64,000 bases of DNA, from positions 28,139,849 to 28,203,848 of the forward strand of contig JAOANR010000005.1 in the NCBI GenBank assembly GCA_030278955.1. Direction: 5' to 3'. The stretch is from Hygrophila difformis. Taxonomy: Eukaryota > Streptophyta > Magnoliopsida > Lamiales > Acanthaceae. Position numbers and translations under genes: made by a program. Below, in pieces: positions 20,590 to 33,700 of this stretch. Position 1 is the stretch's first letter. The number at the start of each line of letters is the position of its first letter. The notes under the pieces were generated by a model. It was given only the letters and a program-made list of their open reading frames with translations, did no database searches and had not been told where the DNA came from.

Positions 20590-23500
20590 GCCGGGTCTGC
20601 CACTGCTTGGCTTTCTTTCCTCCGGATCGAACTGTCCGATTTACTCCCTTCAATCGATGTCCATTCACCACTATGTTGCCCCTTGTCAGTTCGGATCCTG
20701 ACGGCTCCATTTTCAAACACTTCTAGCAACTTCATGTGGGTCCTTCCCATCTGGATTTGAGCTTTCCGGGGAACAGCTTCAACCTAGAATTGAATAATAA
20801 CACGTTTTGACCAACATAAAAGTGCTTAGGCTTAATCCTGCGATCGTGCAACTTCTGGGTCCGCTCCTTGTAAATTCAAGAGCTTTCATTAAGCTAGCGC
20901 TCGTATTTCCTCAATTTCATTGAGGTCCAACTTACGTTTGCTCTGAGCAACTTTCGGATCGAAGTTGAGCGTTTTAACGGCCCAATAAGCTTTATGCTCT
21001 AACTCTACAGCAAATGACAGGCTTTTTCCGAAGATAAGCCTATATGGAGGACATCCCAATGGGAGTCTTATATGCTGTGCGGTATGCCCATAGAGCATCG
21101 TTGAGCCTACGTGCCCAATCCTTACGGGTTATCCCGACAGTGGCTTCGAGTATGTGTTTTGATTTCACGATTGGATACTTCGACTTGACCACTAGTCTGG
21201 GGATGATAAGGTGTGCCTATCTTATGGAGGATCCCATTTTTTACTCATTAAAGTTTCGAAAGCTTTATTAATAAAGTGTGTTCCTCCATCAGATATCACC
21301 ACCCTAGGTATGCCAAATCTACTGAAAATGTTGTTCTTGAGGAACTTGATGACTTGGCTACCATCATTGGTCGGTAATGCGACAGCCTCGACCCATTTGG
21401 ACACGTAATCGACAGCTACCAAGATATAGTAGTTTCCACCAGATGGTGGGAACGGTCCCATGAAGTCAATGCCCCATACATCGAAAATCTCAAGTGTGAG
21501 AATCCCCTTTTGAGGCATCTCATCCCTCTTGGAGATGTTTCCTAATCTTTGGCATTTGTCGCAACCTTTCACAAATGTCCTGCAATCCTCATAGATGTGA
21601 GGCCAATAAAATCCACATTCGAGGACCTTGTGGGCCCGTTCAAGCGGGACCATGGTGACCTCCATATTCTGATTCATGGCATTTTCTGACAATTTTGATA
21701 GGCTTCATGCTCGGTCACACATCGCCTGATTATTGAATCGGCACAGTGTTTGAAGAGATAAGGTTCTTCCCAGGAAGTAGTTTAATACATCTCGGTTGAA
21801 CTTATTCTTCTGATGATAGTTCGAAAACTGTGGGGTTATTCCGCACGCCAAGAAGTTAGCGATGTCGGAAAAACCCATGGACATGCTTGATTGTGCAGAT
21901 GCAATGCAAACAACTGTTTCGTCCGTGGAACTCTTCATTGACGGCTTTGTCCTTTTAATCATTTTCTAATCGAGATAAGTGGTCAGCAGCACCATTATCT
22001 CGACCTCGCCTATCTTTTATTATGATGTCGAATTCTTGCAACAGAAGTACCCACCTGATTAATCGAGGTTTGGCATCTTGTTTGCTAAACAAGTATCTCA
22101 GTGCAGAATGATCCGTGTACACTATAGTCTTCGTACCTATCAGATACTGTCTGAATTTGTCAAACGCGAAGACTACAGCATACATTTCTTTCTCCGTTGT
22201 GGTATAGTTGACTTGGGCCTCATTCAGGGCATGACTTGCGTAATGAATTATGCAATGTCTCCATCCTTATGTTGCCCGAGTACTGCACCTACGGCGAGAT
22301 CACTAGCATCGCACATTACCTCGAAAGGTATTGACCAATCGGGTGGTTGCACTATCGGTGCAAAAAACCAACATCCTCTTGAGCGTGTCAAAGGCTTAGG
22401 ACACAGCTTCATTTATTAGGAATGAATTTTCTTTACAAAGCAGATTAGTGAGCGGCTTGGCAATTTTAGAGAAATCCTTAATGAATCTCCGGTAAAAAAC
22501 CGGCATGCCCTAAGAAGCTTCTAACTGATTTGATTGAGTTAGGAAGAGGGAGGTTGGAAATGATAGAAACTTTGGCTGGATCAACCTCAATACCTGCACG
22601 GGAATGCGGTGACCTAACACTATGCCCTCAGTGACCATAAAATGGCACTTTTCCCAATTTCAAAACGAGATTAGTGTCCTCACATCTCTTTAAATTCTTT
22701 GCAAGAATTGGTCAAACAATCTTCAAATGTATCTCCATATACAGAGAAGTCATCCATGAAGCCTCAGTGCATTTTTCGATAAATTCGGAGAATATAGACA
22801 TTCATGCAACGTTGAAAAGTAGCAGGTGCATTGCAAAGACCGAATGGCATGCGCTGTAGGCAAAGTGCCATAAGGGCAAGTAAAAGTTGTTTTTTTTTCG
22901 TGGTCTTCGCATGAAATAACAATCTGATTATACCCAGAATAACCATCCAAAAAGCAATAAAACTCTCTCCCTGCCAACCTCTCAAGCATTGATCAATAAA
23001 TGGTAATGGAAAATGGTCCTTGCGGGTGGCCTCATTCAGTTTCGGGTAGTCCGATACTAAACTCTCCATCCGGTCCACAACTGGCCTGATTGCAACCTCT
23101 TCTCCTTGCTCATTCTTGGTTATGCACATCCCTCCTCATTTTGGCACGACCTGCACTGGGCTAACCCATTTTGCTGTCAGATATAGGATAGATTATACCA
23201 GCATCTAAGAGCTTGAAACCTCCTTTCTTACACACTCTTGCATGAGGGGGTTTCAAACGTCTCTGAGGTTGACGGGAGGGTTTATACTCTTCTTCCATTA
23301 AAATCCTGTGCATGCAAATAGACGGGCTTATTCCTTTATATATCAGAAATGGTCCAACCTATTGCATGTACATTGTTTCTTAAGAACGACCACCAGAGCA
23401 TTTTTTCTTGCTCTTGGGAGAGCTTAGCCGAAACAATCACAGGTAATAAATTTTTTATGTTCTGCGAGAAATGCGTACTTGAGATGATGGGGTAATGTTT

Positions 23501-24130
23501 TAAGTTCAAGCTCTGGTGGACATTCAAGGGAAGGGAGTAGATTGCGAGAAATGGGTAGTGTGGAGATCAGATTTACCTTCAGGGACCCTGCGTCAGTACA
23601 AGGCCCTCTTCTTCCTCTTCGGTGCCATCGTTCTCACCTGTGTAGTGAAATCAGCACCGTCATATGCTTCAAGGTCCCCGGACTCGGGATCCTCAAATTG
23701 GGACGGCGCTGCACTGTTCCTTTAGCTCAGCACCAGCAGGCATCAGTACCTGCTTTGAAGATTCATTACAGCATCATTTCATCATTGTTTCCAGAGTCTG
23801 GCTCTTTCCTAACTATTACATCATCAAATGAAAAACAAGAACTGTCGTTTGGGAATTTCTTTTCTGCAGTTGCTCCATGTCGAAGACAATTTCATCTCCA
23901 TCAACACGGAGTGTCTCACCCTTCCGGATTTAGCATCTATCAGTGCCCCGCCTGTGGCCAAGAATGGCCTGCCTAAGATGAGAGGCATGTCAGAGTCCTC
24001 CTCGATGTCCAGAATGATGAAATCCACTGGAAATTGGAGTACTTACTTGCCAGCTTTGATTATCACATCTTTCAAGATTCCGATTGGCTTTGTAATTGAC
24101 CTATCTGCAAGCTGGAGCCTCATTTTGACA

Positions 24131-24181
<51 letters not shown>

Positions 24182-24330
24182 CGGGGGGGGGGGACGATTC
24201 CCACCACTCCGAGCTTAAGACGTTTAACCATGTTAATGGACATAACGTTAATGCTGGAGCCGAGGTTTACACATAGTCCTTTTCCGGTGTTGTTCTAGCC
24301 AATCCGAATCGGCAATTGTATAGCATCCAG
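20590..24330 (-). pseudogene. Athila-like pol, left (low-quality) copy
   Basis: Reading leftwards: protease active site GSSINVMP-like sequence near 24262; RT with KLNEATRKDHFPLPFIDQ and FMDDFSVYG-like sequence near 22750; RNase H with [14 protein letters not shown] and [10 protein letters not shown] (22185-21955); an integrase zinc finger and core with [18 protein letters not shown] and [10 protein letters not shown] (21692-21222); and an integrase C-terminus with [11 protein letters not shown] and [20 protein letters not shown] (21098 to about 20690). Catalytic residues are visible but many one-base indels break the frame. Most breaks are absent from the right copy, so they are probably sequence errors. 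Only this copy shows the integrase C-terminus (20590-21343). Confidence 0.88.
24131..24193. other. Poly-G artefact inside pol
   Basis: About 62 G with a single C interrupt the pol frame. The equivalent point of the right copy (about 40239-40242) passes directly from GACAGGTTCC to ACCACTCC. The run falls exactly where the coding sequence should continue, so it is best read as a sequencing or gap-filling artefact. Confidence 0.85.
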
Positions 24331-24399
24331 GGTCCTCTTTCTTCTCTGGCAGCTTCTTTTGAATAATAGCACTGCAAGTGTTGTTGAGTACCACCAATT

Positions 24400-26693
24400 C
24401 GTCCTGCTCAACCTGTCTCTTTCCTGAAATCATTTTTTTTCTTTCAAGAACTTAGCATAGACTGGCATTTCAGAGATCATTTCAAATCAAAGGAATGGTA
24501 ATCTCAACTTCCCGCATCTTTTCAGAAATTTTTCAAACTTCAGATCTTGTTGCTTGTTTTTAAGTCTAGGCCGGGTAAGGAACCCTAGGCATGAACTTGT
24601 TTTTGTTATCATGTTTTGGTGGTAGATGAGGTTAAAGGTTGTACCTTCACCATTACCGTTTTCTGTTTCTGCTGCCGTTCCTTTTGCAGCGTCAGACTGC
24701 TGTTCGGCCTTCCTTCTGTTCATCCATTGCTTCCTCATCAGCATTGTCAACAGCAATCATCATCTTCCCCATAGTTGTTTCCAGTATCCGCTCCCCTTGG
24801 TCCAGCCAGTACCTTCCCAGATTTCAAGGTTATTGCTTTGCATTGCGGGTTCTTTTCCGCAGTGCTCGGCAACGTCCCTTTATCCCTTTTCTGCATTTCA
24901 TTAGCCATCTGTGTAACTTTGGGTCTCCACATTTCTGATAGAGGCCTTCCGCCAGCTGAGTGTTAATATCCTTCTAATAAAATCAGTCATCAAATTCTCC
25001 AGCCTGAAGGAGGCTTTTGTATTTTGATTCTGATTTTTGTTTTGGTTTTTTTCCATTGGCCTTTGGTTTGGAATTAAATTGATTCGTGTGGAAGTTTTGG
25101 GGCTGAAAGTTTTTGAAAAGTTCTGGCTAGGCTGTTGGAAATTTCTGAGGGGGTCTCTGCTGGATCTGGGGTTGGAAGTTTGGGTTCTGAAAATTCTGGC
25201 CCCTGTTCTGAATGAATCCTTGATTCTGCTGAGGATGAATTGCTGCTGTTGTGGTTTGTTCAAGAGGTGGGAGTTAAGGGCATTGTTGTTTGAGTATGAC
25301 AGCTTTGGGTGTCTATTTGGGAAAGCTCCTGCAAAGTTAACAGCTTTCAGCCTGCAATCTGTTCCGCATGTATCAGTTGCGTGAGCACCTTGACACAGTC
25401 CACAAATCACATCTGTTTGTGTCCTTGAGTAGAGCTCCCAGCTCCCTGATTAACAGACAATGCTGCCACCTGCTCTTGAAGCTTTTCAATATCTGATTTT
25501 TTTTACTGCACCTACAGCTCACAAACCACGAGGGGGAGGGGGATTAACATCATCAGTAAGAACAGATCTGTTTACACTCATTGCTTCAATCTTGCCCCAT
25601 GCTTGATCCATTGGTATGTATAGCAGATGTTGACCGCCGACAGCATCAAGCATGTATTTCCATGATGGGGTCAAACCGCTGTAGAACTTTCTCAATTTCT
25701 CCCAATCATGGAAACCATGTTGGGGGCATTTCCTGAGTAAGTTGAAGAATCGTTCCTTTGCGTCATACAGGGACTCGTCTGGCTTCATTTTGAATTCCGC
25801 AATTTTAGAGCGGCATTCATCCACCTTGGACTTCGGGAAGTATTTCGCTAAGAAATTTCTGATCACGTCCTCCCATGTGGACTTCTGATTTACGGGCAGT
25901 GATTTGTACCATGTTCGTGCTCCGCTAGTTAGAGAGAAAGGGAACAGTCTTAATCGAATGGTGTTAGCAGATACATTCTGGTTCTTGATAGTATCACACA
26001 ATTCTAAGAAAGTCTGCAGGTGATCATGGGGATCTTCATGACTTGCCCCAGCGAACTGATTACTCTGAACAAGATTGATGAGGGCCGGCTTCAATTCGAA
26101 GTTCCTGGCTAAGAATGGAGCTTGTCCAGGAATGTTCAAATATGGCTCTAGATTGGCTGCATGTAATCAGCGGCTGCTGCTTGATGATTGTTCTCAGCCC
26201 CTCTTTGATATTGCTGTGGGTAATAGTTCTGATGCAGATAATAGTTGAAGTCATTAGGATTTGGGGATTCTGGTGGGGATTCTGGTACTGCTGATTTTGC
26301 TGGTTTTGGAAGTTTTGGTTGTTTTGGTGATTTTGGTTATTTGGTGGGTTTTGAGGGTTTGGGTTGGGAGGAGGTGCCTCGAAGTGTTGTTGTTCAATGT
26401 TTGGTGGGTTTCCCACCTCCCTGTATGATCTGAGGAGGAGGATCATCCAAATCATCGTTATCAGCATCTTCGGGGTCTTCTCAATGTTGTGAAGTGGTGG
26501 ATTGGGTGGAATGATTGGAGGAATGTCAGGGTTTGCCATATCGGATATGTCGCTACTGGTGCTCGGTGAAAGTAGTGCCTGTCTTTCCCGTTCCCGTCTT
26601 CGTTTAGTCTCTGCCCTAAGACGTCGAGCTGTCTTTTTCTATCTCTGCGTTGTACGGGATTTTCGGCTGGCGTCTGCTTCCTCCTTTGCATAG
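24400..26693 (-). pseudogene. Athila-like gag, left (low-quality) copy
   Basis: The same protein as at 40440-42704. The N-terminus starts at 26691 (MQRRKQTPAE). The core gag domain runs at 26139-25519 (FAGASHEDPHDHLQTFLELC, TWEDVIRNFLAKYFPKSK, CPQHGFHDWEKLRKFYSGL). A CGLCQ...CxC knuckle-like segment and glutamine/asparagine-rich linker occupy about 25470-24960. Numerous indels break the frame. Confidence 0.85.
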
Positions 26694-26855
26694 AACAGCA
26701 GCTTCAATAATGACGGTACATGTACAATCCCAGGTTAGAATTGGTTTTGTAGGTAAATATTTATATTTATATGTATAAGCTAAACTAGGAGCAATGAGGA
26801 ATGTAATTCTCTAATAAAACGGCGCTGCATCCTCCCCGCAACGCGCCACGGCCCA

Positions 26856-29800
26856 TGAAACTTTTGACAATTTCCTACACGAGTATTTTCTAAAACATCC
26901 CAAGTTGAATTTATTAATGAGAAGAGTTATGATTCGTGGGAAAGTGGTTTAAGGATATATTTCACTTTTTATTACTCATCAGTGGGAAACTTTGATTTCA
27001 AACGGCGCTGTGTGACCTCCCCGGCATGAAACTTTTGACAATTTCCCCCCCCCCTGCCTTGAAGATCATTGCCCTGAAACTTTTGACAAGTTCCCACTGC
27101 ATGATGACAATTTTCTGAAAAAAATCATAATCCTGGTTTTCCAATTTTATTTAATGAAACCAATTTATGATGGCGGAGTTGGGATTTAGGGATATATTAT
27201 ATTAGGTTGTCACGTTTTTATTACTCGTGTTAAGAAACTGTGCCACCGAAAGCGCAATGGTGTCAAAAATTGCAGTAATTTATAGTAAGACCGGATCGTT
27301 CACTGGAGGATGTGCGATAGAAGCAGGGCCCACGTCTTTTTACTAGATTTTCCACTCGTATTGCTCCACTTTAATTTGAAAGGTGACTAATCAGCTACTA
27401 ACTGAATTTAAACTAACTTACAAAAAGCACTTAAATCTATTCTACAAAGCATATGAATTCTATTCTAGAAAGCTGGTGAATTTATACTAGAAAGCAAATA
27501 AAGTTATTCTAAGAATGCAAAAATTACTATCTGTAGAAGCATTGAAAATTTACACTATGCTAGCTATGAAGCTGATTCACAGTTTGGACAGAAGGGACAG
27601 GAAGAAAAGAATAAAAATTGGACAAGATTTTGATAAGGCATAATTAAACTTCCATTTTAATACACAGATCTTTAGTTGGGATAAATCTTGTCAGACAGCT
27701 AAATTCTCATGCTCTCAGTGTTGAGTTCTCTTTGATGGACAGGTACTTACAACATGAGTTTACACGTTCTTAAGACCACAGATTCTAAGATACCATAGAT
27801 TTGTAACTGCCCTGGCCTGGGTATGTTACTTCATCTATGGTGGACAAGCAACACCTGACAAATCATTTATTGATAGTGCCAAGTACTACTATCATTCTCC
27901 CATGTCACACCCAAAGATTTTAATCAAGCCTGAACTATCCCTTAACTATCAATCCTAGTAGCAGTTACACAACTCTCAATACAAAACCGAGTGACCTCTA
28001 ATGAAAGCGTTTTAAAAGAAAGCGATAAAGGAAGCATTTTAAAATCCTATCACTCGGAGGTTTTGAAGGTCTGACCCTGGTAGTAAAAGACAGCCCCCAG
28101 TCATGGTGACCGGGTGTGGATCAAGAATTCTCGGCTCTCGGTGAACCGCTCGCAGTGTTCACTTCCTTCCGAGTGGTTATGAGATACAAACTAATGAAAC
28201 GAACTAATAAAGTAGTTCGTTCCGAGTGTTTCACTGTCCAATTTCCCAATTACTCGGATGGAGCGAATTTAGATAGCTTAAACCCTGTAATGGCAGTGTC
28301 AATGCCAGTTGGGGCCTCCACTGTCTGTGAATTTCAGATAAAAACCTACATGCTTCTTTTCTATAATGATCATTAGTCAGCATTGACAGATGTTGACTGA
28401 TTCACACTACAGATTAGAATTTGGGTTTGGAAATTAAGATAAAGAAAAGAAAACTGTATCTGGATAGGAGTCAGCTGAGCAGCTATTATATTCCCGGATG
28501 GACGAACCGCAAGGCTTCCACTGACTGCTATCCAGACCATGCAAAATAACACTTAGTAAACTAATACCCAGAATAACGAGCTAGTTTATCCGTGAGGGAA
28601 TACCCGCCAACATTAGTCTGATGTATTCTTCACTAATTGTTACACACAATACAGAAAAGACAAGACGGAAATAAAATAAAAACAAGGCCTTGTATGAGAG
28701 ACATTGGTTTCTCATGCAAGGTTATAGAATTAATCCATAGTTGATGACCTAAATAATCCCTCCTACCATAATTAATTACAGTCCGGATTATCTGTTTAAG
28801 GCATCATGGTTTTGTTTATAGAAAAAATGTTTTAATGACAATTGAACAAAGATCCTTTAATCATAACAATTAGTGATTTAATCATTGCTAATTACAATCA
28901 TTAATCATCAATGACTAGAGGGTTCAATTAATTAAGTGATGGAAATGGAGAATCAAAATTTCGGCAGCATAACGCCTTATATTGCAATTCTGGGATATTA
29001 CATCTTAATCCGTGGGATTAAGGTGTGACTGTTTGCAATATATTAGAGTATAAGAAATCAGAATTTTTGGGATTAAATAGAGGAGAGGACTCTGTTGAGA
29101 AAAACCATAAATTGTGTCACGAGCCTAGTCCCGCGACATGGGTACCTCGACAGGTTTTCAGAAATTTGGCAGAGTTTCACCTTGTGTCGCTAAGCAAAAG
29201 TGTGTCGCGAGGCGTGGCCTCGCGACAGGAGTTTAGCGACACAGGGTTTTCTGAGAATTTTCAAAGTATTTGGCTCCCAGTCGCTAGTCTGGAAATTGTG
29301 TCGCGAGGCGTGGCCTCGCGACAGGATGTCTAGCGACTGGGTTTTCAAAATATTGACAAGGCATAATTTTCTGTCTCGGAATAAAAGTGTGTCGCGAACC
29401 GTGGTTCACGACAGGGGTGTTCCGTGACAGAGGCCATGCAGAAAAATTGCAAGAGTTTGGTCCTCAATCGCTAAGCAGGTGTTGTGTCGCGGACCGTAGG
29501 TTCGCGACAGGAGTGCCTCGCGCGATCGAGGGTTTCAAAATATCAAGACAGGTGTCCTTAGACACCCTTGTCGCGAAACAACCTTCCTGTCGCTAGACGT
29601 GGTCTCGCGACATGGAGGCGGTTGGCGACAGGGATGGTTCAAGACACAAGTCAGTAAAAACAGAAAATGAACAGTGGCATGCAAACAGCGTGATCTCATC
29701 CTATTTCAGATTCAAAAGCTATTCTAAGCTAAAAACAACCAAACAACATTTGAAATAACAAGAACATGCTTGAACATAAATAAACTAAACTAGGAACAGT

Positions 29801-30691
29801 ATTTAAAATAAAGCAAAAGCCTAATCTAGGGTTTGATCACACGCATACATAACCTCATTCAACAAAAGAGCAACAGTAAGCATAATAAAGGGAAATGGGG
29901 GTCAAATGACCCCAAAATGGAAATGAAAGCATTAAATCCATGGGGTGTGAGACCCATTTATTTCATGATTTGGGACAGACATTTAGTGAATATTTTCCCA
30001 TTTTATTAAGTGGTATATGTTAATACCCATGGTTTGGGTATTACAAAACCCCTAAAAACAAAGTTTAGCAAGAAAAAACATAGTATAAATTGGCTACCTA
30101 ACCACTGAAACAGTGGAAAACATTAAAAACTAAAAACTAACTATGCTAAACTATGGACATAATTAAATAATACAAAAAAAATAAAAACTAACTACACTAC
30201 CTAAGAACTTGGATGCTCCCTTCTGCCTTCAAGAGTAATTTTTCTAACCAAAAAAAAGCTCTTTGTCTCAAGGGAATCACCTCATATTTATAGAAGTGAA
30301 ACCCTAGGCCCATGGGCCTTGATCTGAAGCCCATTGTGTCTCTTGACATCACACACATCACACTGTGTCGCGGAACAACACTGCATGTGGCAAGGCTTCT
30401 CGACAGGGTCTTGGTCTTCAATTTGTGCAACTGTGTCGCTATCCATTGCCTATGTCGCTAGGCAATGGATCGCAACCGGGGTTCCGCGACCGGGAACTGG
30501 GGACATGGCTTCTTTCTTCAGGCTGCATGTTGTGTCGCCAAACCTTCCTGTGTCGCGAGGCCATGGACCGCGACACAGGAGCTTCCGCGACCGGTGTGTC
30601 CTGGACACACTGAATTGGGCCAGGTGGGCCGAAATTATTCTTTTTGTGGGCTTTTCTTTCTTTTCCCCATCTTTTCCGTTCCCTTTTTCTT
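26856..30691 (-). repeat. 5' LTR of the Athila-like element, left copy
   Basis: It starts TGAAAC after a damaged primer site and runs to CCCTTTTTCTT. It lacks the last nine bases (TTCTTTTCA) found at the end of the 3' LTR. The palindrome array, U3 cluster and TATA box (TTTATAG on plus, about 30288-30294) are present. It is the same locus as 42865-46680. Confidence 0.88.
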
Positions 30692-30720
30692 GATAAGGCA
30701 TAATTAAACTTCCATTTTAA
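30690..30720 (+). other. 31-nt filler at the LTR-LINE junction (left copy)
   Basis: The bases between the truncated LTR end and LINE ORF2 are identical to an internal LTR segment at 11785-11815. They are not part of the terminal LTR and are not expected in the LINE. The right copy shows the same filler at 46679-46709, so it is not a contig error. Confidence 0.8.
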
Positions 30721-30724
30721 GACA

Positions 30725-33700
30725 CTGAAGATTTTATCTTGGAATGTTGGCGGGATTGGTGGAAAGCAAACCAAGTTGGCATTGCTTGATGTTTTACGTC
30801 GGAACAGACCTGATATCATTGTGATTATAGAGCCTCAAGTTCAATTTTCCACCTGCCAGACTCTTTGTCTTCAAGCAGGTTACTCCCCTATTTGGCTTCA
30901 GGAGGCAATTGGACGTTCAGGTGGGATTTGGATGCTGGCGAACAACGGGAATCGTTTCCAAATTCAGAACTTTGACAATCGTAACAGAATGATCACAGTC
31001 CGTTTATTGAATGGTACTTCCTCATGGCTTGTCTCTGCTATATATGCTTCCCCTTGATATACTGAACGTTGTCGGGATTGGGAGAATCTTCATCAACTTT
31101 CCACTATGATTGATGGTCCGTGGTTGGTTATAGGAGATTGGAACCAGGTCACTTGCACTTCGGATGTCCGCGGTGGCCTGTATAATATTGGACGGGCGGA
31201 GGAGCTCACGCACTTGCTATATGACTGTGGCCTCAACAAGATTAACTCCCAGGGTTTTCACTTCACTTGGTCGCGAGGGACTGTGTCTAAACGCCTAGAC
31301 AAAGCAGTGGGAAATATCGATTGGATCACACTATTTCCATTTGGGTATGTTCAAGCACTGCCAAGGATTGCTTCTAACCACTGTCCTTTACTACTGAGTT
31401 GTGGTAAAGCTCCAGTGATTTCTCCTCCTCCATTTAGATGGGAAGCTTCTTGGTCCTTGCATGAGGATTACAGCACGGTGGTGGCTACAGTATGGATGCA
31501 CCCAACCAACACGATTATGCAACAACTTAATCATGTCAGAAATGCGTCTCTGGATTTTAAACGCATCCACGGGAACAACCTCAAATGGAAAAAGATCAAG
31601 ATCTTGAACCGTTTAGCTGGTATCGCTCGTACACTTGAACGTGTTGATTCTATCCGACTTACTCTTTTGGAAAATGAACTCAAGAAGGAATATGAAACCA
31701 TCCTTGCGCAAGAGGAAGTGGATTGGTACCAACGTTCTCGGGATAAGTGGGTGCGATTGGGGGACCGTAACACGTCCTATTTTCATGCTCGTGCCAAGGC
31801 TAACAGGCATCAAGGTCGGATCCATGGCATTCAAATTTCTGATGGCACGTGGTGTGAAGAGGAGGATTTGATTCGTCAACATGCTACCTCCTATTTTCAG
31901 AACCTCTTTTCCCAGCCCACCCGGTCTGTCCCATCGGCAGGATCAGATGGCCTTAATATCATGATACCCCCGCTGCAACCCTTAATGGAAGAGGATGCTG
32001 CCAAAGTCATGGCAGATGTGGCCCCTGTTGAAATTGAAAGTGTGGTAATGGACATGAGTAGCTATTCTGCCCCTGGCCCAGATGGCTTCCCGGCCCTCTT
32101 CTACAAGAAACATTGGGATGTTGTAGGGAACTCGGTGGTGGAGTTTGTTCGCAAAGCACTGGTGGATCAACAGGTTGCCGGGGACCTAACTAAGGCTTTT
32201 ATTTGCCTTCTCCCTAAAGTCCCTTCTCCTGTTAGCTTTAAGGACTTCCGGCCGATTACACTATGTAATGTTTTATACAAGGTATTAACCAAATTCTTTG
32301 TTACTCGACTCAGGCCTATATTACAAACTACTATTTCATACGAGCAGAGTGTTTTTTTACCGGGACGGGGATCGGTCGACAATGCCATAACTTTACAGGA
32401 AATTATGGGATACTTAACCTCGAGCACTGGCCGGACTAAAGGTCTTGTTCTAAAGATTGATATAGCTAAAGCGTATGATAATGTTCGATGGGATTTTCTT
32501 GAATCTTGCTTGACTGAGCTGCACTTTCCAAGCGCTTGTATCCAGCTTATTATGAATTGTGTCTCTTCTCCGTCGTACTCAGTTATTTGGAATGTTCGGC
32601 CATTGGATGAGTTCCGGCCTGGTAAGGGTTTACACCAAGGGGACCCTATCTCCCCTTATTTATTTTTATTGGTCATGGACAAGCTGTCCTTCATGATCCA
32701 ATGAATCCTGGTGAACCAGGGCTATAGCGTCCTATTCGGCCTACCCGCTTCCACCATTGGGATCTCGCATTTATTTATCTTCACGGACGACTTGATATTG
32801 TGGGCTCCATGCTGGATCATACAAGTATACAGGTTATTGATCGCTGCCTTCAGGTCTTTGGGGGAAGCATCCGGGCTCATGCTAAATCCTCAAAAATCTG
32901 AGTGCTTTTGTCTCCCGGATATTGTTGATTCCATGAGATTATGGATTACTGATCACCTTCGTATCCCTTGGTGGATAATCGTGGCACGTACCTGGGGTTT
33001 CCTATGTTACTTGGGAGGGGCGTCGGTGTAGTGATTTCGACTTCATCTTAAATATCAGATTGATGCTCGCCTCGAGGGGATGGGCTAGCAAATTGTTAAA
33101 TAAAAAAATTTTAAAAAAGCAGGAGACTCACCTAGGGCGCACAGTTTTATCTGCAATCCCACGTACTTCATGCAGATTCATTGGTTGCGGAATCTGTATG
33201 ATCGGCTATCGATCGGAAGATTAATAGATTCTTATGGAAGGATAGAGAAGGAAAGGGCTTGCACCTTGTTAGTTGGACTACTGTGGCTCGTTCTAAAGCT
33301 GGCGGGCGGGGCTTGGTATTCGTCTTTTTCGTACACGGCATATGAATGTGCTTTACTTGGCAAAATTTTGTGGGATCTTCTTCACTCACCTTAAAAAATA
33401 AAATAAAATTTGGGTGCGGATGATTAAGGAAAAGATGGCTGTGTCGCGACATGCTTCTGAACCCTCCTCAGCCGGGCTGTTCGGGCCTATATTAAAAATT
33501 GCTCAACAAGGTGCTCCCTCTCCTACGTGATGGCTTTACTTCCGCCTGGGGGAACGGGGGGTTGGAGGCAAAACACTTTGGTTTCTGGATGGCACAGAAC
33601 AAGCCAATAGGTCCTATCATGCCTTATATTGCGGTGCAAAGACCTGGACTTAAAATGTAAAGATAATCATTGTTCAAGGGAAGTGGAATTTTTCCAGCGG

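Noticed and set aside
24131..24193. G-quadruplex regulatory element
   Set aside because: The run interrupts a coding sequence that is continuous in the other copy, so it is probably an artefact.
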